A DNA stretch of 64,000 nucleotides, from positions 2,074,567 through 2,138,566 of the forward strand of contig NZ_GL872413.1 in assembly GCF_000192225.1 (NCBI RefSeq), in the 5' to 3' direction. The DNA is from Capnocytophaga sp. oral taxon 338 str. F0234. Its GTDB lineage: Bacteria; Bacteroidota; Bacteroidia; Flavobacteriales; Flavobacteriaceae. The position numbers were made by a program, and so were the translations under genes. The notes beneath the pieces were generated by a model. The model had not been told where the DNA came from, searched no databases, and saw nothing but the letters and a program-made list of their open reading frames with translations. Positions 35,650 to 43,496 of this stretch are shown piece by piece (the stretch's first letter is position 1; each line of letters starts with the position of its first letter).

Positions 35650-35672
35650 TGTACAATAATAATATAAAAAAA

Positions 35673-35697
35673 CCATCTTTCTTTAAGGGAAAGATGG
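35673..35697 (-). terminator. Terminator of the rpsF-rpsR-rplI operon
   Basis: On the minus strand CCATCTTTC and GAAAGATGG form a perfect 9-bp stem (extendable) followed by TTTTTTT. It follows rplI and precedes the comF start. Confidence 0.85.
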
Positions 35698-35720
35698 CTA
35701 TTTAAAATCTATGAATAAAT

Positions 35721-36173
35721 CTATTTAGTTTCAGCGACTACCTCAAAAGGGAGCGCAACGATTACCTCTCTGTGTAAGCGTATAGAGGCTTCATATTTAC
35801 CTGTTTGTTTGATATTGCCTCCTGCTATATAGATATATTTTTTATCTACTTGGTGACCTGCCTTAAGCAATTCTTGAGCAATATCATCATGATTTACTGA
35901 ACCAAATAACTTATTTCCAGCACCTGCTTTAGCAAATATTTTAACTTCCAATTGTTGGATAGCTTTAGCAAGTTCCTTAGCATCTTCAATAATTTTCTTT
36001 TCCTTAAAGGCTCTTTGCTTTAGGTTCTCTGCCAATACTTTTTTAGCAGCGGGAGTCGCTAGAATAGCAAATCCTTGTGGAATAAGATAATTGCGCCCAT
36101 ATCCGTTCTTTACGGTCACTATATCGTCCTTAAAACCTAAGTTAGGGACATCATTTTTAAGTATAATTTCCAT
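35721..36173 (-). CDS. rplI: 50S ribosomal protein L9
   Basis: Ribosomal large-subunit protein bL9, 150 residues. The N-terminal domain shows IILKNDVPNLGFKDDIVTVKNGYGRNYLIPQGFA, joined by a long helix to a C-terminal domain. It is the last gene of the usual rpsF-rpsR-rplI operon, 17 bases after rpsR, and is followed by a strong terminator. Confidence 0.98.
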   Translation of the reverse strand: MEIILKNDVPNLGFKDDIVTVKNGYGRNYLIPQGFAILATPAAKKVLAENLKQRAFKEKKIIEDAKELAKAIQQLEVKIFAKAGAGNKLFGSVNHDDIAQELLKAGHQVDKKYIYIAGGNIKQTGKYEASIRLHREVIVALPFEVVAETK

Positions 36174-36190
36174 TGATTCCTTTCGTTTAA

Positions 36191-36484
36191 TTATTTTAAT
36201 AAATCAGCTACATAAGGCAGTAGTGCTAAGTGACGAGCTCTCTTAACAGCTACTGCTATCTTTCGTTGAAATTTCAACGAAGTACCTGTAATACGGCGAG
36301 GTAATAACTTTCCTTGCTCATTAATGAATTTCAATAAGAAATCAGGGTCTTTATAATCAATATATTTGATACCTAATTTTTTGAAACGGCAATATTTTTT
36401 GTTCTTATTGGTATCTATATTCAGTGGAGTAAGATATCTGATATCTCCTTCTTTTTTTCCTTTTGCTTGTTGTTCGATAGACAT
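36191..36484 (-). CDS. rpsR: 30S ribosomal protein S18
   Basis: Ribosomal protein bS18, 97 residues. The core ([49 protein letters not shown]) is intact. The N-terminus carries a roughly 20-residue basic extension ([18 protein letters not shown]). It binds S6 on the small-subunit platform. The stop of rpsF lies two bases before its start, so translation is coupled. Confidence 0.98.
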   Translation of the reverse strand: MSIEQQAKGKKEGDIRYLTPLNIDTNKNKKYCRFKKLGIKYIDYKDPDFLLKFINEQGKLLPRRITGTSLKFQRKIAVAVKRARHLALLPYVADLLK

Positions 36485-36486
36485 TT

Positions 36487-36828
36487 TTAGGCTTTTTTAC
36501 TGTTTAACTTTGCTCTTCTTTTTTCAGCCCAAGCGACGGCATCTTTGTCGAGCTTTACGGTAAGATAGCGCATTACACGCTCATCTCTTCTGAATTCTAC
36601 TTCAAAACTCTCAATAATATCTCCAGGAGCTTTGAATTCAAACAAGTGATAAAATCCACTTTTTTTGTTTTGAATGGAGTAGGCTAATTTCTTTAAACCC
36701 CAATCTTCTTTTGCTACCATTTCAGCTCCCTTTGAGGTTAAGAAATTTTCAAATTTCTCAACTGCTTCCTTTATCTGTGCTTCAGATAAAACGGGATTCA
36801 AAATGAAAACAGTTTCGTAATGATTCAT
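36487..36828 (-). CDS. rpsF: 30S ribosomal protein S6
   Basis: Ribosomal protein bS6, 113 residues from [16 protein letters not shown]. It has the ferredoxin-like fold and the [23 protein letters not shown] motif. The longer nine-residue start would lie between the promoter and this ATG and is less conserved. The promoter -7 box is inside a perfect palindrome at 36849-36881, leaving a leader of only about 20 bases, so the S6:S18-binding leader structure known from some bacteria seems absent. Confidence 0.97.
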   Translation of the reverse strand: MNHYETVFILNPVLSEAQIKEAVEKFENFLTSKGAEMVAKEDWGLKKLAYSIQNKKSGFYHLFEFKAPGDIIESFEVEFRRDERVMRYLTVKLDKDAVAWAEKRRAKLNSKKA

Positions 36829-36848
36829 AAAACTTTTATTTAAATTGA

Positions 36849-36881
36849 GGTGCAAAGGTAAAACATTTTTACCTTTGCACC
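36849..36881. promoter_or_regulatory. 33-bp perfect palindrome holding the rpsF -7 box
   Basis: GGTGCAAAGGTAAAA (36849-36863) and its exact complement TTTTACCTTTGCACC (36867-36881) flank CAT. Each arm contains TACCTTTG, a consensus -7 box: one points toward rpsF (minus strand, 25 bases before the ATG), the other away from it. It may be an operator, a hairpin at the transcript start, or symmetrical promoters. Confidence 0.8.
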
Positions 36882-36933
36882 AAATAATATTTACTATTTT
36901 TTATATCAGGTTTTTTTCTACCTCAAATACCTT

Positions 36934-38178
36934 TTATTGCTTTGGACTATTACCATTTTCTGTATTTGTAGTATTTTCTGTTTGATTTGTTTCTGTAGGT
37001 TGCTCTGAATTAGCAGGAATAATGAGATCCTTTTTCTTTACCTTCAGTTTACCTCTGGATTCTTTCTGGAGTTTCTCAAGAGTTTGGCTAATAAGTTCTT
37101 TGGTTACAAAATCTATTTCCTTAGCTCCATAAGCGCGCTGTAGTGCACGAAAAGCCTTTTGGGGTTCTTGTACACGGAGGTAATAATCTCCTTCTAAATA
37201 ATCAGGCAAAGCGGTATCCTTATAATAAGGCTTGATATACTTGGACAATATTGGTAATGATTCAAAATCCGCATTCTTAAGAATTGCTGCATAAATTGCC
37301 TTTACATCTCCTAAAAGAGGAAACTTATCTATACCATACAAATCCTTAATAGTCTTATACTTATCTTGCAAATATTGAGTGGTATTACTTTGTACTTTCA
37401 CAACCTTTTCTGCATATTCTTTCATGGTAATAGGTCGGTAGTGTTCAAAGAAAAGATTAAGTGCCTCAGGAATTCCTGAGGCTGCTACAGCACTAGGAGA
37501 AACTTTTGGAAAATCCTCAGAGAAATAGAAACTATGTGTAAGCTCCTTAGTACGCATCAGTTTGTCCAGATCTACTATTTTCTTAACTTTCGCTTTATCA
37601 TCATTCTGTGTCCAAGCCAAATAGTAGAATATAGGTATTTTAAAAGAATCCAACTGATTAGGTAATGGTTCTATTATTTTTTCCATCAAATTAGGATTCA
37701 GTGATATATAAGCATTAAATAGAGAATTCTCTTTTAGTAAATAATAATTAAGGAAGTTTCCTGCTTCACCATCCCCTAAAATTCCCTTAAAAGTATTTAC
37801 AGAATACTTACTTTGTACTCTTGGAATAACCACCTGTCCTACAAATTCAAAGAAATTAGCTGTGTCATTAAATGGTACTCCTGCCTCTTCTGGAATAGTA
37901 ACATCATCTTCAGTATTATAGATTCCTACTATAATACAGGGGGGGACTTCTCCTGTATGGGAAAAATAGCGCATACTGCTGACCGTTGGCTCCAAAAGCC
38001 GATCCGCATTAAGTACTACAAAAAGAGGGTACTGTTCTTTCTTATCATAACCTTCTGGAAGTACTACAGTAACCTTTCGTGTTCCATCTAATGATTTTGA
38101 ACTTAAATTCTCTGAGGTGATTTGCGCCTGTACACTTGAGGCAAAAATGCCTAAAAGAAATAGAATAAACTTCTTCAT
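36934..38178 (-). CDS. Esterase-like alpha/beta-hydrolase protein lacking the catalytic triad
   Basis: An exported 414-residue protein (signal peptide from MKKFILFLLGIFASSVQAQ) with the fold of the putative-esterase (Fes/EstD-like) family. Where the family has GxSxGG at the nucleophile elbow, this protein reads LGDGEAGNF, without serine. The usual C-terminal His-x-Ser segment reads KVSPSAVAASG, without histidine. It should therefore be non-hydrolytic, perhaps a binding protein. A helical, TPR-like region and a Glu/Thr/Asn-rich tail follow. The stop of folA is at 38180, so it is co-transcribed with folA. Confidence 0.85.
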   Translation of the reverse strand: MKKFILFLLGIFASSVQAQITSENLSSKSLDGTRKVTVVLPEGYDKKEQYPLFVVLNADRLLEPTVSSMRYFSHTGEVPPCIIVGIYNTEDDVTIPEEAGVPFNDTANFFEFVGQVVIPRVQSKYSVNTFKGILGDGEAGNFLNYYLLKENSLFNAYISLNPNLMEKIIEPLPNQLDSFKIPIFYYLAWTQNDDKAKVKKIVDLDKLMRTKELTHSFYFSEDFPKVSPSAVAASGIPEALNLFFEHYRPITMKEYAEKVVKVQSNTTQYLQDKYKTIKDLYGIDKFPLLGDVKAIYAAILKNADFESLPILSKYIKPYYKDTALPDYLEGDYYLRVQEPQKAFRALQRAYGAKEIDFVTKELISQTLEKLQKESRGKLKVKKKDLIIPANSEQPTETNQTENTTNTENGNSPKQ

Positions 38179-38179
38179 C

Positions 38180-38674
38180 TTACAATTGTTTATGAATATA
38201 TGTTTCAAAATAAAAGTCATAAAGATGTCTCTCATCCTTGGAATGGAAAACTTGCTTTACGAGTTCCCATTGAGAGGTATCTATCTGTGGGAAAAAAACA
38301 TCTGCTTGCAAGTGTGCCTGCACACGTGTAAGCTCCAATGTTGTTGCCAGGGAGATTGTCTGTCTATAAATTTCTCCTCCTCCTATAACAAAGGGGGTAT
38401 TATCTCTTTCATAAGCTTGAAGGATAGCCTCTTCCACAGAGGAGACTATCACACAATGTTCTCTTGGAAGGAGTTCTTCCTTAGATACAATAATATGAGT
38501 GCGATTAGGAAGCATTCTGGGCAAGGACTCCCAGGTCCTTCTTCCCATAATTACACAATGTCCCATCGTCAATTGTTTAAAATGCAGAAAATCATCAGGA
38601 AGATGCCACAGTAGTTGATTATCCTTCCCAATTCCATTTTCCAAATCCAATGCTGCAATAAGTGTTAAAGACAT
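38180..38674 (-). CDS. folA: Dihydrofolate reductase
   Basis: NADPH-dependent reduction of dihydrofolate to tetrahydrofolate, 164 residues. Motifs are LIAALDLENGIGKDNQLLWHLPDDFLHFK with the active-site acid (Asp at LPDD) and VIMGRRTWESLP, and a later GGGEIYRQ. Length is typical. It has its own -7 box 20 bases upstream and is followed without a gap by the esterase-like gene. Confidence 0.97.
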   Translation of the reverse strand: MSLTLIAALDLENGIGKDNQLLWHLPDDFLHFKQLTMGHCVIMGRRTWESLPRMLPNRTHIIVSKEELLPREHCVIVSSVEEAILQAYERDNTPFVIGGGEIYRQTISLATTLELTRVQAHLQADVFFPQIDTSQWELVKQVFHSKDERHLYDFYFETYIHKQL

Positions 38675-38694
38675 TATCCCTATTTTAAACGAGG

Positions 38695-38702
38695 CAAAAG
38701 TA
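38695..38702 (-). promoter_or_regulatory. -7 box for folA
   Basis: On the minus strand TACTTTTG fits the consensus and lies 20 bases before the folA ATG. Confidence 0.6.
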
Positions 38703-38829
38703 CAATTATTTATTTATTTTTAACGGTTTAAAATGTTAAATTTTATTCATCTAACAGACTTTAAAAAATTTCATTATTCTCCCGATATCAAGGAATTCTT
38801 TCTTCCTTAAAAATATTTTCACAAAGTTA

Positions 38830-38860
38830 TTGTAAATATCATTTTCCTTTTATAATTTTG
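38830..38860 (+). promoter_or_regulatory. Promoter of the putative metal-uptake locus
   Basis: TTG (38830-38832), 20 bases, TAATTTTG (38853-38860), then the ATG at 38870 only nine bases on. No obvious Fur or Zur box is recognised, but the flank is AT-rich and could hide one. Confidence 0.6.
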
Positions 38861-38869
38861 TGCTCTCAA

Positions 38870-39226
38870 ATGAAGAGGAAAAAGTTACATATTCACTTTT
38901 CTACTTTTGTATTGCTTTTATGCATCTTGAAAGTAGCATTCCCTGTGGGTGAGTTCTTCCATAATCACCACTCAGATAGTGAGCTATGTACCCATCTTCA
39001 TGGGAAAAAGTGTAACCACAATATGCATTTTTCTGCTGTAGAAAAACATCATGATTGTATACTCTTCCAGTTACACCAATCCTTTGTACTCCCTCTTTTC
39101 GTATATCATCTGCTTTCTACAAATGATATAGTCGCCTTTTTTTTTAACGAGAAAAGTACAGAACTTCCCTCCATGGAGACCTTCTCAAGAGGTCCTCCGC
39201 CATTATTTTCTTTATTCTTTGTTTAA
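38870..39226 (+). CDS. Histidine-rich small membrane-anchored protein
   Basis: A 118-residue protein with an N-terminal hydrophobic helix (about 10-28) that is either a signal or an anchor. A short His/Cys cluster follows: FFHNHHSDSELCTHLHGKKC then NHNMHF and EKHHDC (about 29-64), giving about a dozen histidines and three cysteines within some 40 residues. The remainder is hydrophobic. Such composition indicates transition-metal binding outside the inner membrane (Zn or Cu, inference). It heads the block containing a ZnuD-like receptor. Starting at the TTG four codons earlier would overlap the -7 box. Confidence 0.75.
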   Translation: MKRKKLHIHFSTFVLLLCILKVAFPVGEFFHNHHSDSELCTHLHGKKCNHNMHFSAVEKHHDCILFQLHQSFVLPLFVYHLLSTNDIVAFFFNEKSTELPSMETFSRGPPPLFSLFFV

Positions 39227-39347
39227 AATATTTTCAGACAAATAGTTAGTTCTATTTGTGTAGAAAAGTATATGTGTGCCTATACTATATTTAGACATTT
39301 ATTCCAAAATTATTAATCATATCCGTCGTTTATTACAAGCATATACT

Positions 39348-41654
39348 ATGCGAAAGATTTTATGTCTTTTCCTTTTTGTAAGCGTTTTTTCCTTATATGG
39401 ACAAGAAACACTAAATCTAAAAATAGAAGACAACCAAAAACAACCCTTACCAAGTGCTGTTGTGCACTTTATTGGGAAGCATTTTGTGAGTGATGCTAAG
39501 GGGCAAGTAAGTATTCCTAAGCTCTCCAAGGGAAAGTTTCCTATCAAGGTAAGCTATTTAGGATTTTTAGATTATGAAGCCTTCATTACCATTCCTGCCT
39601 CAAATCCTTATATAATTACTATGCAGGAAGAAGTGAATCAACTCTCAGGTACGACTCTTGTGGGAAGAGTTACTCAACCGGTGAAAGTTGTAACTGATAT
39701 TGACAAGTCTCAGCTTCAGCAGAAATCCGGGGAAGAACTTGCTAAAGTGCTTACCTCTGTTGCAGGAATTTCCATGATACAGACAGGAGCTACTATTGCC
39801 AAACCTGTCATTCATGGTTTGCATAGCAATCGTATTCTTATCCTTAATAATGAAGTACGTCAAGAAGGGCAACAGTGGGGCGCAGACCATGCTCCTGAAA
39901 TAGACCCCTCTGTAGCGGACAAGATTACGGTTGTAAAAGGAGCTGACGCTGTACGTTATGGTTCAGATGCTCTAGGAGGTGTAATCATTATCGCTCCTAA
40001 CAAACTTCCTTATGGTGATGGCTTACATGGAGAACTCTCTCCCTCTTTTGCCTCCAACGGGCGAAAGTTAGCGACTACACTAAAGGTAGAAAGTTCCGTG
40101 CCTAAGCTCCACCACTGGGCATGGCGTATACAGGGAACTCTCAAACGCTCTGGCGATATCCATACAGCCGATTATGTAGTGAACAATACTGCAGCCCGTG
40201 AAGCCGATTTCTCAGTAGCAACAGGAATACAGAAAGAGAAAGGATCTGCAGAACTTTTCTATAGTAGGTATGAAAATGAAAGTGGCGTGTTCTATGGTTC
40301 TCATATAGGAAACTTAGATGATTTATTAGCTCGTTTTGAACTTGGTCGCCCTTTGACCACTTATCCTTTTTCCTATAGTATAGAAGCCCCTAAACAAAAG
40401 GTAATACATCATCTCCTTAAGACTAAAGCATTCTATTTTCCTTCTTTCGGAGGAAAACTAACTGTACAATATGCCTTCCAAAAGGACATCCGTCAGGAGT
40501 TCAGTGTACGCAGGTTGAACAGAACCCGTATTCCTGCCTTAAATATGAAACTCACCAGCCACTTAATGGAGGCTTTCTGGGAGAGTATAGATAATCCTCG
40601 CTGGAAAACTATGGCAGGAGGTAGTTTCTCTCATCAAGACAACTATAACCAGCCAGGTACAGGAGTAGTTCCTGTAATTCCCAATTTTGCTTCTATTGGC
40701 TATGGATTTTTCGCTATTGAGAAGTATCATTCAGGAAAATGGAATGCGGAGGCAGGACTTCGGTATGATTACAAATACCTTAATGCCGATGGCTATGATA
40801 TGTTCTCACAACATTACGGAGGAGAACATAATTTCCATAACATCACCTACTCCTTAGGGGGTGCATGGGAGGCAAACCCACACTTATCACTGAGTAGTGA
40901 TATAGGCGTAGCTTGGCGAGCTCCTCAGGTGAATGAACTCTACAGTAGTGGTTTGCACCACGGAGCAGGTACTTATGATTTAGGAGATGCTTCACTAAAC
41001 CCTGAGACAGGAGTCAAATGGATTACTTCTCTTAAGTATAATAACCAAGAGAAGGGAAGATTTCTAAACTTGGATATATATGCTCAGGTGATTAAGGGTT
41101 ACATCTATGATTATCCTACGGGAGAAACACGTACCTTATTCTCTGGAGTATATCCCATCTTCCAATATACCCAAGCCGATGCTTTTTTCCGTGGAACTGA
41201 CCTAGAGGCTTCCCTAAGGTTAGCCCAATGGGGAGCTTGCTCCAATGGCTTGTCATACAGATTAAATGGATCAGTAGTTTTTGCTAATGAATTCAAGACA
41301 AAGCGATATTTCCCTTTCATTCCAGCACCTAAATTCTCCCAATACTTGGAGTGGAAGAATGCTCCTAAAGGACTTTTCCAGAGTCTTGAAGCAAGTATAG
41401 GACATACCTTTGTGGCTAAGCAAACACGCTTTGAACCTTCACAAGAACTGGTACCTACTACCCCTGATGCTTATCACTTATTTGAGGCTTCTGTAGGAGG
41501 TACTATTACTGTAGGAGAGCGACAAACCCTTTCGGTAAGGCTTTCCGCAGAGAACCTACTTAACCAACTTTACAAAGAGTATACCAATCGTTTCCGCTAT
41601 TACGCGCATGACTTAGGTAGAAATATACACCTACGGTTAAGTTATAATTTTTAA
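39348..41654 (+). CDS. TonB-dependent receptor, ZnuD-like metal receptor
   Basis: A 768-residue outer-membrane receptor from MRKILCLFLFVSVFSLYGQ. It has a signal peptide, a carboxypeptidase-regulatory-like domain (about 20-95), a plug (about 110-215) with KPVIHGLHSNRILILNNEV and WGADHAPEIDPSVADKITVVKG, and a 22-strand-type barrel ending in the canonical aromatic strand NIHLRLSYNF. The DHAPEIDP segment and the preceding His-containing motif resemble ZnuD-type zinc (or related metal) receptors. Loops contain further histidines (SGLHHGAG, GGEHNFHNIT). With the His-rich protein before it and two lipoproteins after it, metal uptake is the best reading. Confidence 0.88.
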   Translation: MRKILCLFLFVSVFSLYGQETLNLKIEDNQKQPLPSAVVHFIGKHFVSDAKGQVSIPKLSKGKFPIKVSYLGFLDYEAFITIPASNPYIITMQEEVNQLSGTTLVGRVTQPVKVVTDIDKSQLQQKSGEELAKVLTSVAGISMIQTGATIAKPVIHGLHSNRILILNNEVRQEGQQWGADHAPEIDPSVADKITVVKGADAVRYGSDALGGVIIIAPNKLPYGDGLHGELSPSFASNGRKLATTLKVESSVPKLHHWAWRIQGTLKRSGDIHTADYVVNNTAAREADFSVATGIQKEKGSAELFYSRYENESGVFYGSHIGNLDDLLARFELGRPLTTYPFSYSIEAPKQKVIHHLLKTKAFYFPSFGGKLTVQYAFQKDIRQEFSVRRLNRTRIPALNMKLTSHLMEAFWESIDNPRWKTMAGGSFSHQDNYNQPGTGVVPVIPNFASIGYGFFAIEKYHSGKWNAEAGLRYDYKYLNADGYDMFSQHYGGEHNFHNITYSLGGAWEANPHLSLSSDIGVAWRAPQVNELYSSGLHHGAGTYDLGDASLNPETGVKWITSLKYNNQEKGRFLNLDIYAQVIKGYIYDYPTGETRTLFSGVYPIFQYTQADAFFRGTDLEASLRLAQWGACSNGLSYRLNGSVVFANEFKTKRYFPFIPAPKFSQYLEWKNAPKGLFQSLEASIGHTFVAKQTRFEPSQELVPTTPDAYHLFEASVGGTITVGERQTLSVRLSAENLLNQLYKEYTNRFRYYAHDLGRNIHLRLSYNF

Positions 41655-41686
41655 AATCAATGCAAATATTAATTTTTTTTTCAAAT

Positions 41687-42415
41687 ATGAAAATCATATC
41701 TAATTTTTTAAAAACAACCTTACTTTTAGCCTCCATAGGACTTTTTTTGGTAAGTTGTAGCAAACCTTCTTCCTCCACAGATGAAACCAAGGATAGAGGT
41801 CACGAAATGCCTGATAAAGTGGTATTTATTGTTACCAATATGGCTACAAAAGAACAGCAAAAACGGGAAGCAAACAAATCTCCCAAAGGAATACAATATG
41901 ATATCTCCGACCCCATTGTCTGGAAATCAGGACAGGATTATCTATTTGAAATCATTTATTATAACAATGGTAGGCGATTGAATGGAGAATTCGTAACTGA
42001 GAAAATGGCTCCTATTCATCAGCATTTTTTTGAACTCTACCAAGGAGAATATCCTAAAAATACAGAAGGAAGAGAAAAAATGGTCTCCACTATGAATAGT
42101 TTAGTAAGCTATAAATATCAAGATACAAACCCTGAAAATGCTTACCTGGGAAACGAAGGAGTAAGCTTACTTAAACGCACTTGGGATAAAAAGAATCCTC
42201 AAGAGAATGATCCTATAGGATTGAAGGGCATTTTCACTATAAATCAAAATCCTACTGAAGGTGATTTTAGGCTACGTATCAAGCTGGCTCACTTTTTAGT
42301 AGCCAACAAGTTAGAACCAAGTACGGGAAAAATACGTCCTTACAATGTGATGATATATTCCAATGCTTTTGTTTTGGATTCCAATATGGAACTTTTAATC
42401 AAACTTATAAAATAA
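41687..42415 (+). CDS. Lipoprotein A of the metal-uptake locus
   Basis: A roughly 242-residue lipoprotein (MKIISNFLKTTLLLASIGLFLVSCSK, lipobox LVSC). I choose this start over one nine codons earlier because of the signal peptide. The mature domain includes APIHQHFFELYQG, SYKYQDTNPENAYL and DPIGLKGIFTINQNPTEGDFRLRI. It aligns with the next lipoprotein (APNHYQFFF, SYKYRDTEPEELYI, EHIGLKGFFDV), so the two are tandem paralogues. The AP-x-H-x-x-FF histidine motif could bind metal. It starts 32 bases after the receptor stop, so it is co-transcribed and probably surface- or periplasm-exposed next to it. Family not recognised by name. Confidence 0.8.
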   Translation: MKIISNFLKTTLLLASIGLFLVSCSKPSSSTDETKDRGHEMPDKVVFIVTNMATKEQQKREANKSPKGIQYDISDPIVWKSGQDYLFEIIYYNNGRRLNGEFVTEKMAPIHQHFFELYQGEYPKNTEGREKMVSTMNSLVSYKYQDTNPENAYLGNEGVSLLKRTWDKKNPQENDPIGLKGIFTINQNPTEGDFRLRIKLAHFLVANKLEPSTGKIRPYNVMIYSNAFVLDSNMELLIKLIK

Positions 42416-42442
42416 TTTATTTGTCATTTAAATATTTATAAC

Positions 42443-43342
42443 ATGAAAAGAATTATCAATCTTTTAAAAATTAGTTTATTACTACTTATAGGAATTGCTG
42501 TTTCTTCTTGTAGCAAAGATAATAACAAAGAAGTACCCAATCCTAATCCCAATCCTACTCCTACTCCTACTCCTAAGACTATTGAATGGAGTAAGTTAGA
42601 GGTACGCTTCTCACAGGGACATTCACACGGTTATTTCCATGGAGACCCTGATTATCCTGTAAAACATCTCAAAAGAGTACAACGTTTTTATTTTGAGAAT
42701 AAAGATGGAAAAATAACTCCCTCCTCTGATAATCCCACTGCTATCCGCTGGATGGGAAGTGATGTGCCTGGACAATCTTTGTCTCTATCAGGCGTAGAAT
42801 TCATTTTCTATGACAAAGATGGTAAACGAGTGAATAGCCAACTCTCCACTGGAGATGCACCTAATCATTATCAGTTTTTCTTTATTGCAGAGAATTTTGT
42901 AGGTGTGGCAGGAAATACTAATATTCCCTCTCAAAAGGAGGCTTTCTCCTATAAATATAGGGATACAGAGCCCGAGGAACTCTATATTCGAGGAGGAAAG
43001 CATGATAAGGATCCCAATGCCAAAAAAGGAGTTTTGAGAAAAGAACACATAGGTCTTAAAGGATTCTTTGATGTAAGAAAATCATACATTAATTTTGATA
43101 TGAGAATTGTTTTAGGATATTTTAATACTAAGCCTAATCATTTGCCTTATGATACACTTCCTAAGGATAAAGTATTTGAACTTACTATTCCTATACACAT
43201 CTACACCGATCGATTAGCAGAAAATAAAATAGTGGAGGATGCTCTAAGAGAATACAAAGTACCTAAAGAAGAAATAGAAAAAGACCTAAATGACATTCTA
43301 AGTTCTAGTCTTGATGCAGAAAGTAGCAGTATCTTTCTATAA
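42443..43342 (+). CDS. Lipoprotein B of the metal-uptake locus
   Basis: A 299-residue lipoprotein (MKRIINLLKISLLLLIGIAVSSCSK). After the lipid cysteine there is a Pro/Asn/Thr linker (PNPNPNPTPTPTPK, about 32-45). A His-rich start of the mature domain (FSQGHSHGYFHGDPDYPVKH) follows. The domain shared with lipoprotein A comes next (APNHYQFFF, SYKYRDTEPEELYI, EHIGLKGFFDV), then an Asp/Glu-rich tail. The added HSHGYFHG cluster suggests stronger metal binding than A. It is the last gene of the block and is followed by a strong terminator. Confidence 0.8.
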   Translation: MKRIINLLKISLLLLIGIAVSSCSKDNNKEVPNPNPNPTPTPTPKTIEWSKLEVRFSQGHSHGYFHGDPDYPVKHLKRVQRFYFENKDGKITPSSDNPTAIRWMGSDVPGQSLSLSGVEFIFYDKDGKRVNSQLSTGDAPNHYQFFFIAENFVGVAGNTNIPSQKEAFSYKYRDTEPEELYIRGGKHDKDPNAKKGVLRKEHIGLKGFFDVRKSYINFDMRIVLGYFNTKPNHLPYDTLPKDKVFELTIPIHIYTDRLAENKIVEDALREYKVPKEEIEKDLNDILSSSLDAESSSIFL

Positions 43343-43368
43343 AGAGACCTAATAATTAATATTATCTA

Positions 43369-43403
43369 AAGAGGGAATGAAAAATAAATTTATTCCCTCT
43401 TTA
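43369..43403 (+). terminator. Terminator of the metal-uptake locus
   Basis: AAAGAGGGAAT and ATTCCCTCTTT form a perfect 11-bp stem with a 13-base loop, followed by T-rich DNA. It closes the block before rmlA. Confidence 0.8.
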
Positions 43404-43475
43404 TTATTTCTAAAAATTCTTTAATTTTATTACTAAAAAAAACATAAAATCATATAGTGATTCATTTTTTTATTT

Positions 43476-43483
43476 TACTTTTG
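43476..43483 (+). promoter_or_regulatory. -7 box for the rmlACDB operon
   Basis: TACTTTTG matches the consensus and ends 13 bases before the rmlA ATG at 43497. Confidence 0.6.
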
Positions 43484-43496
43484 CGAAAAAATTACT

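Noticed and set aside
42541-42580. Tandem CCTACT/CCTAAT repeat in lipoprotein B as a mobile or CRISPR-like repeat
   Set aside because: It simply encodes a Pro/Asn/Thr linker between the lipid anchor and the mature domain; unit length and spacing do not fit a CRISPR.
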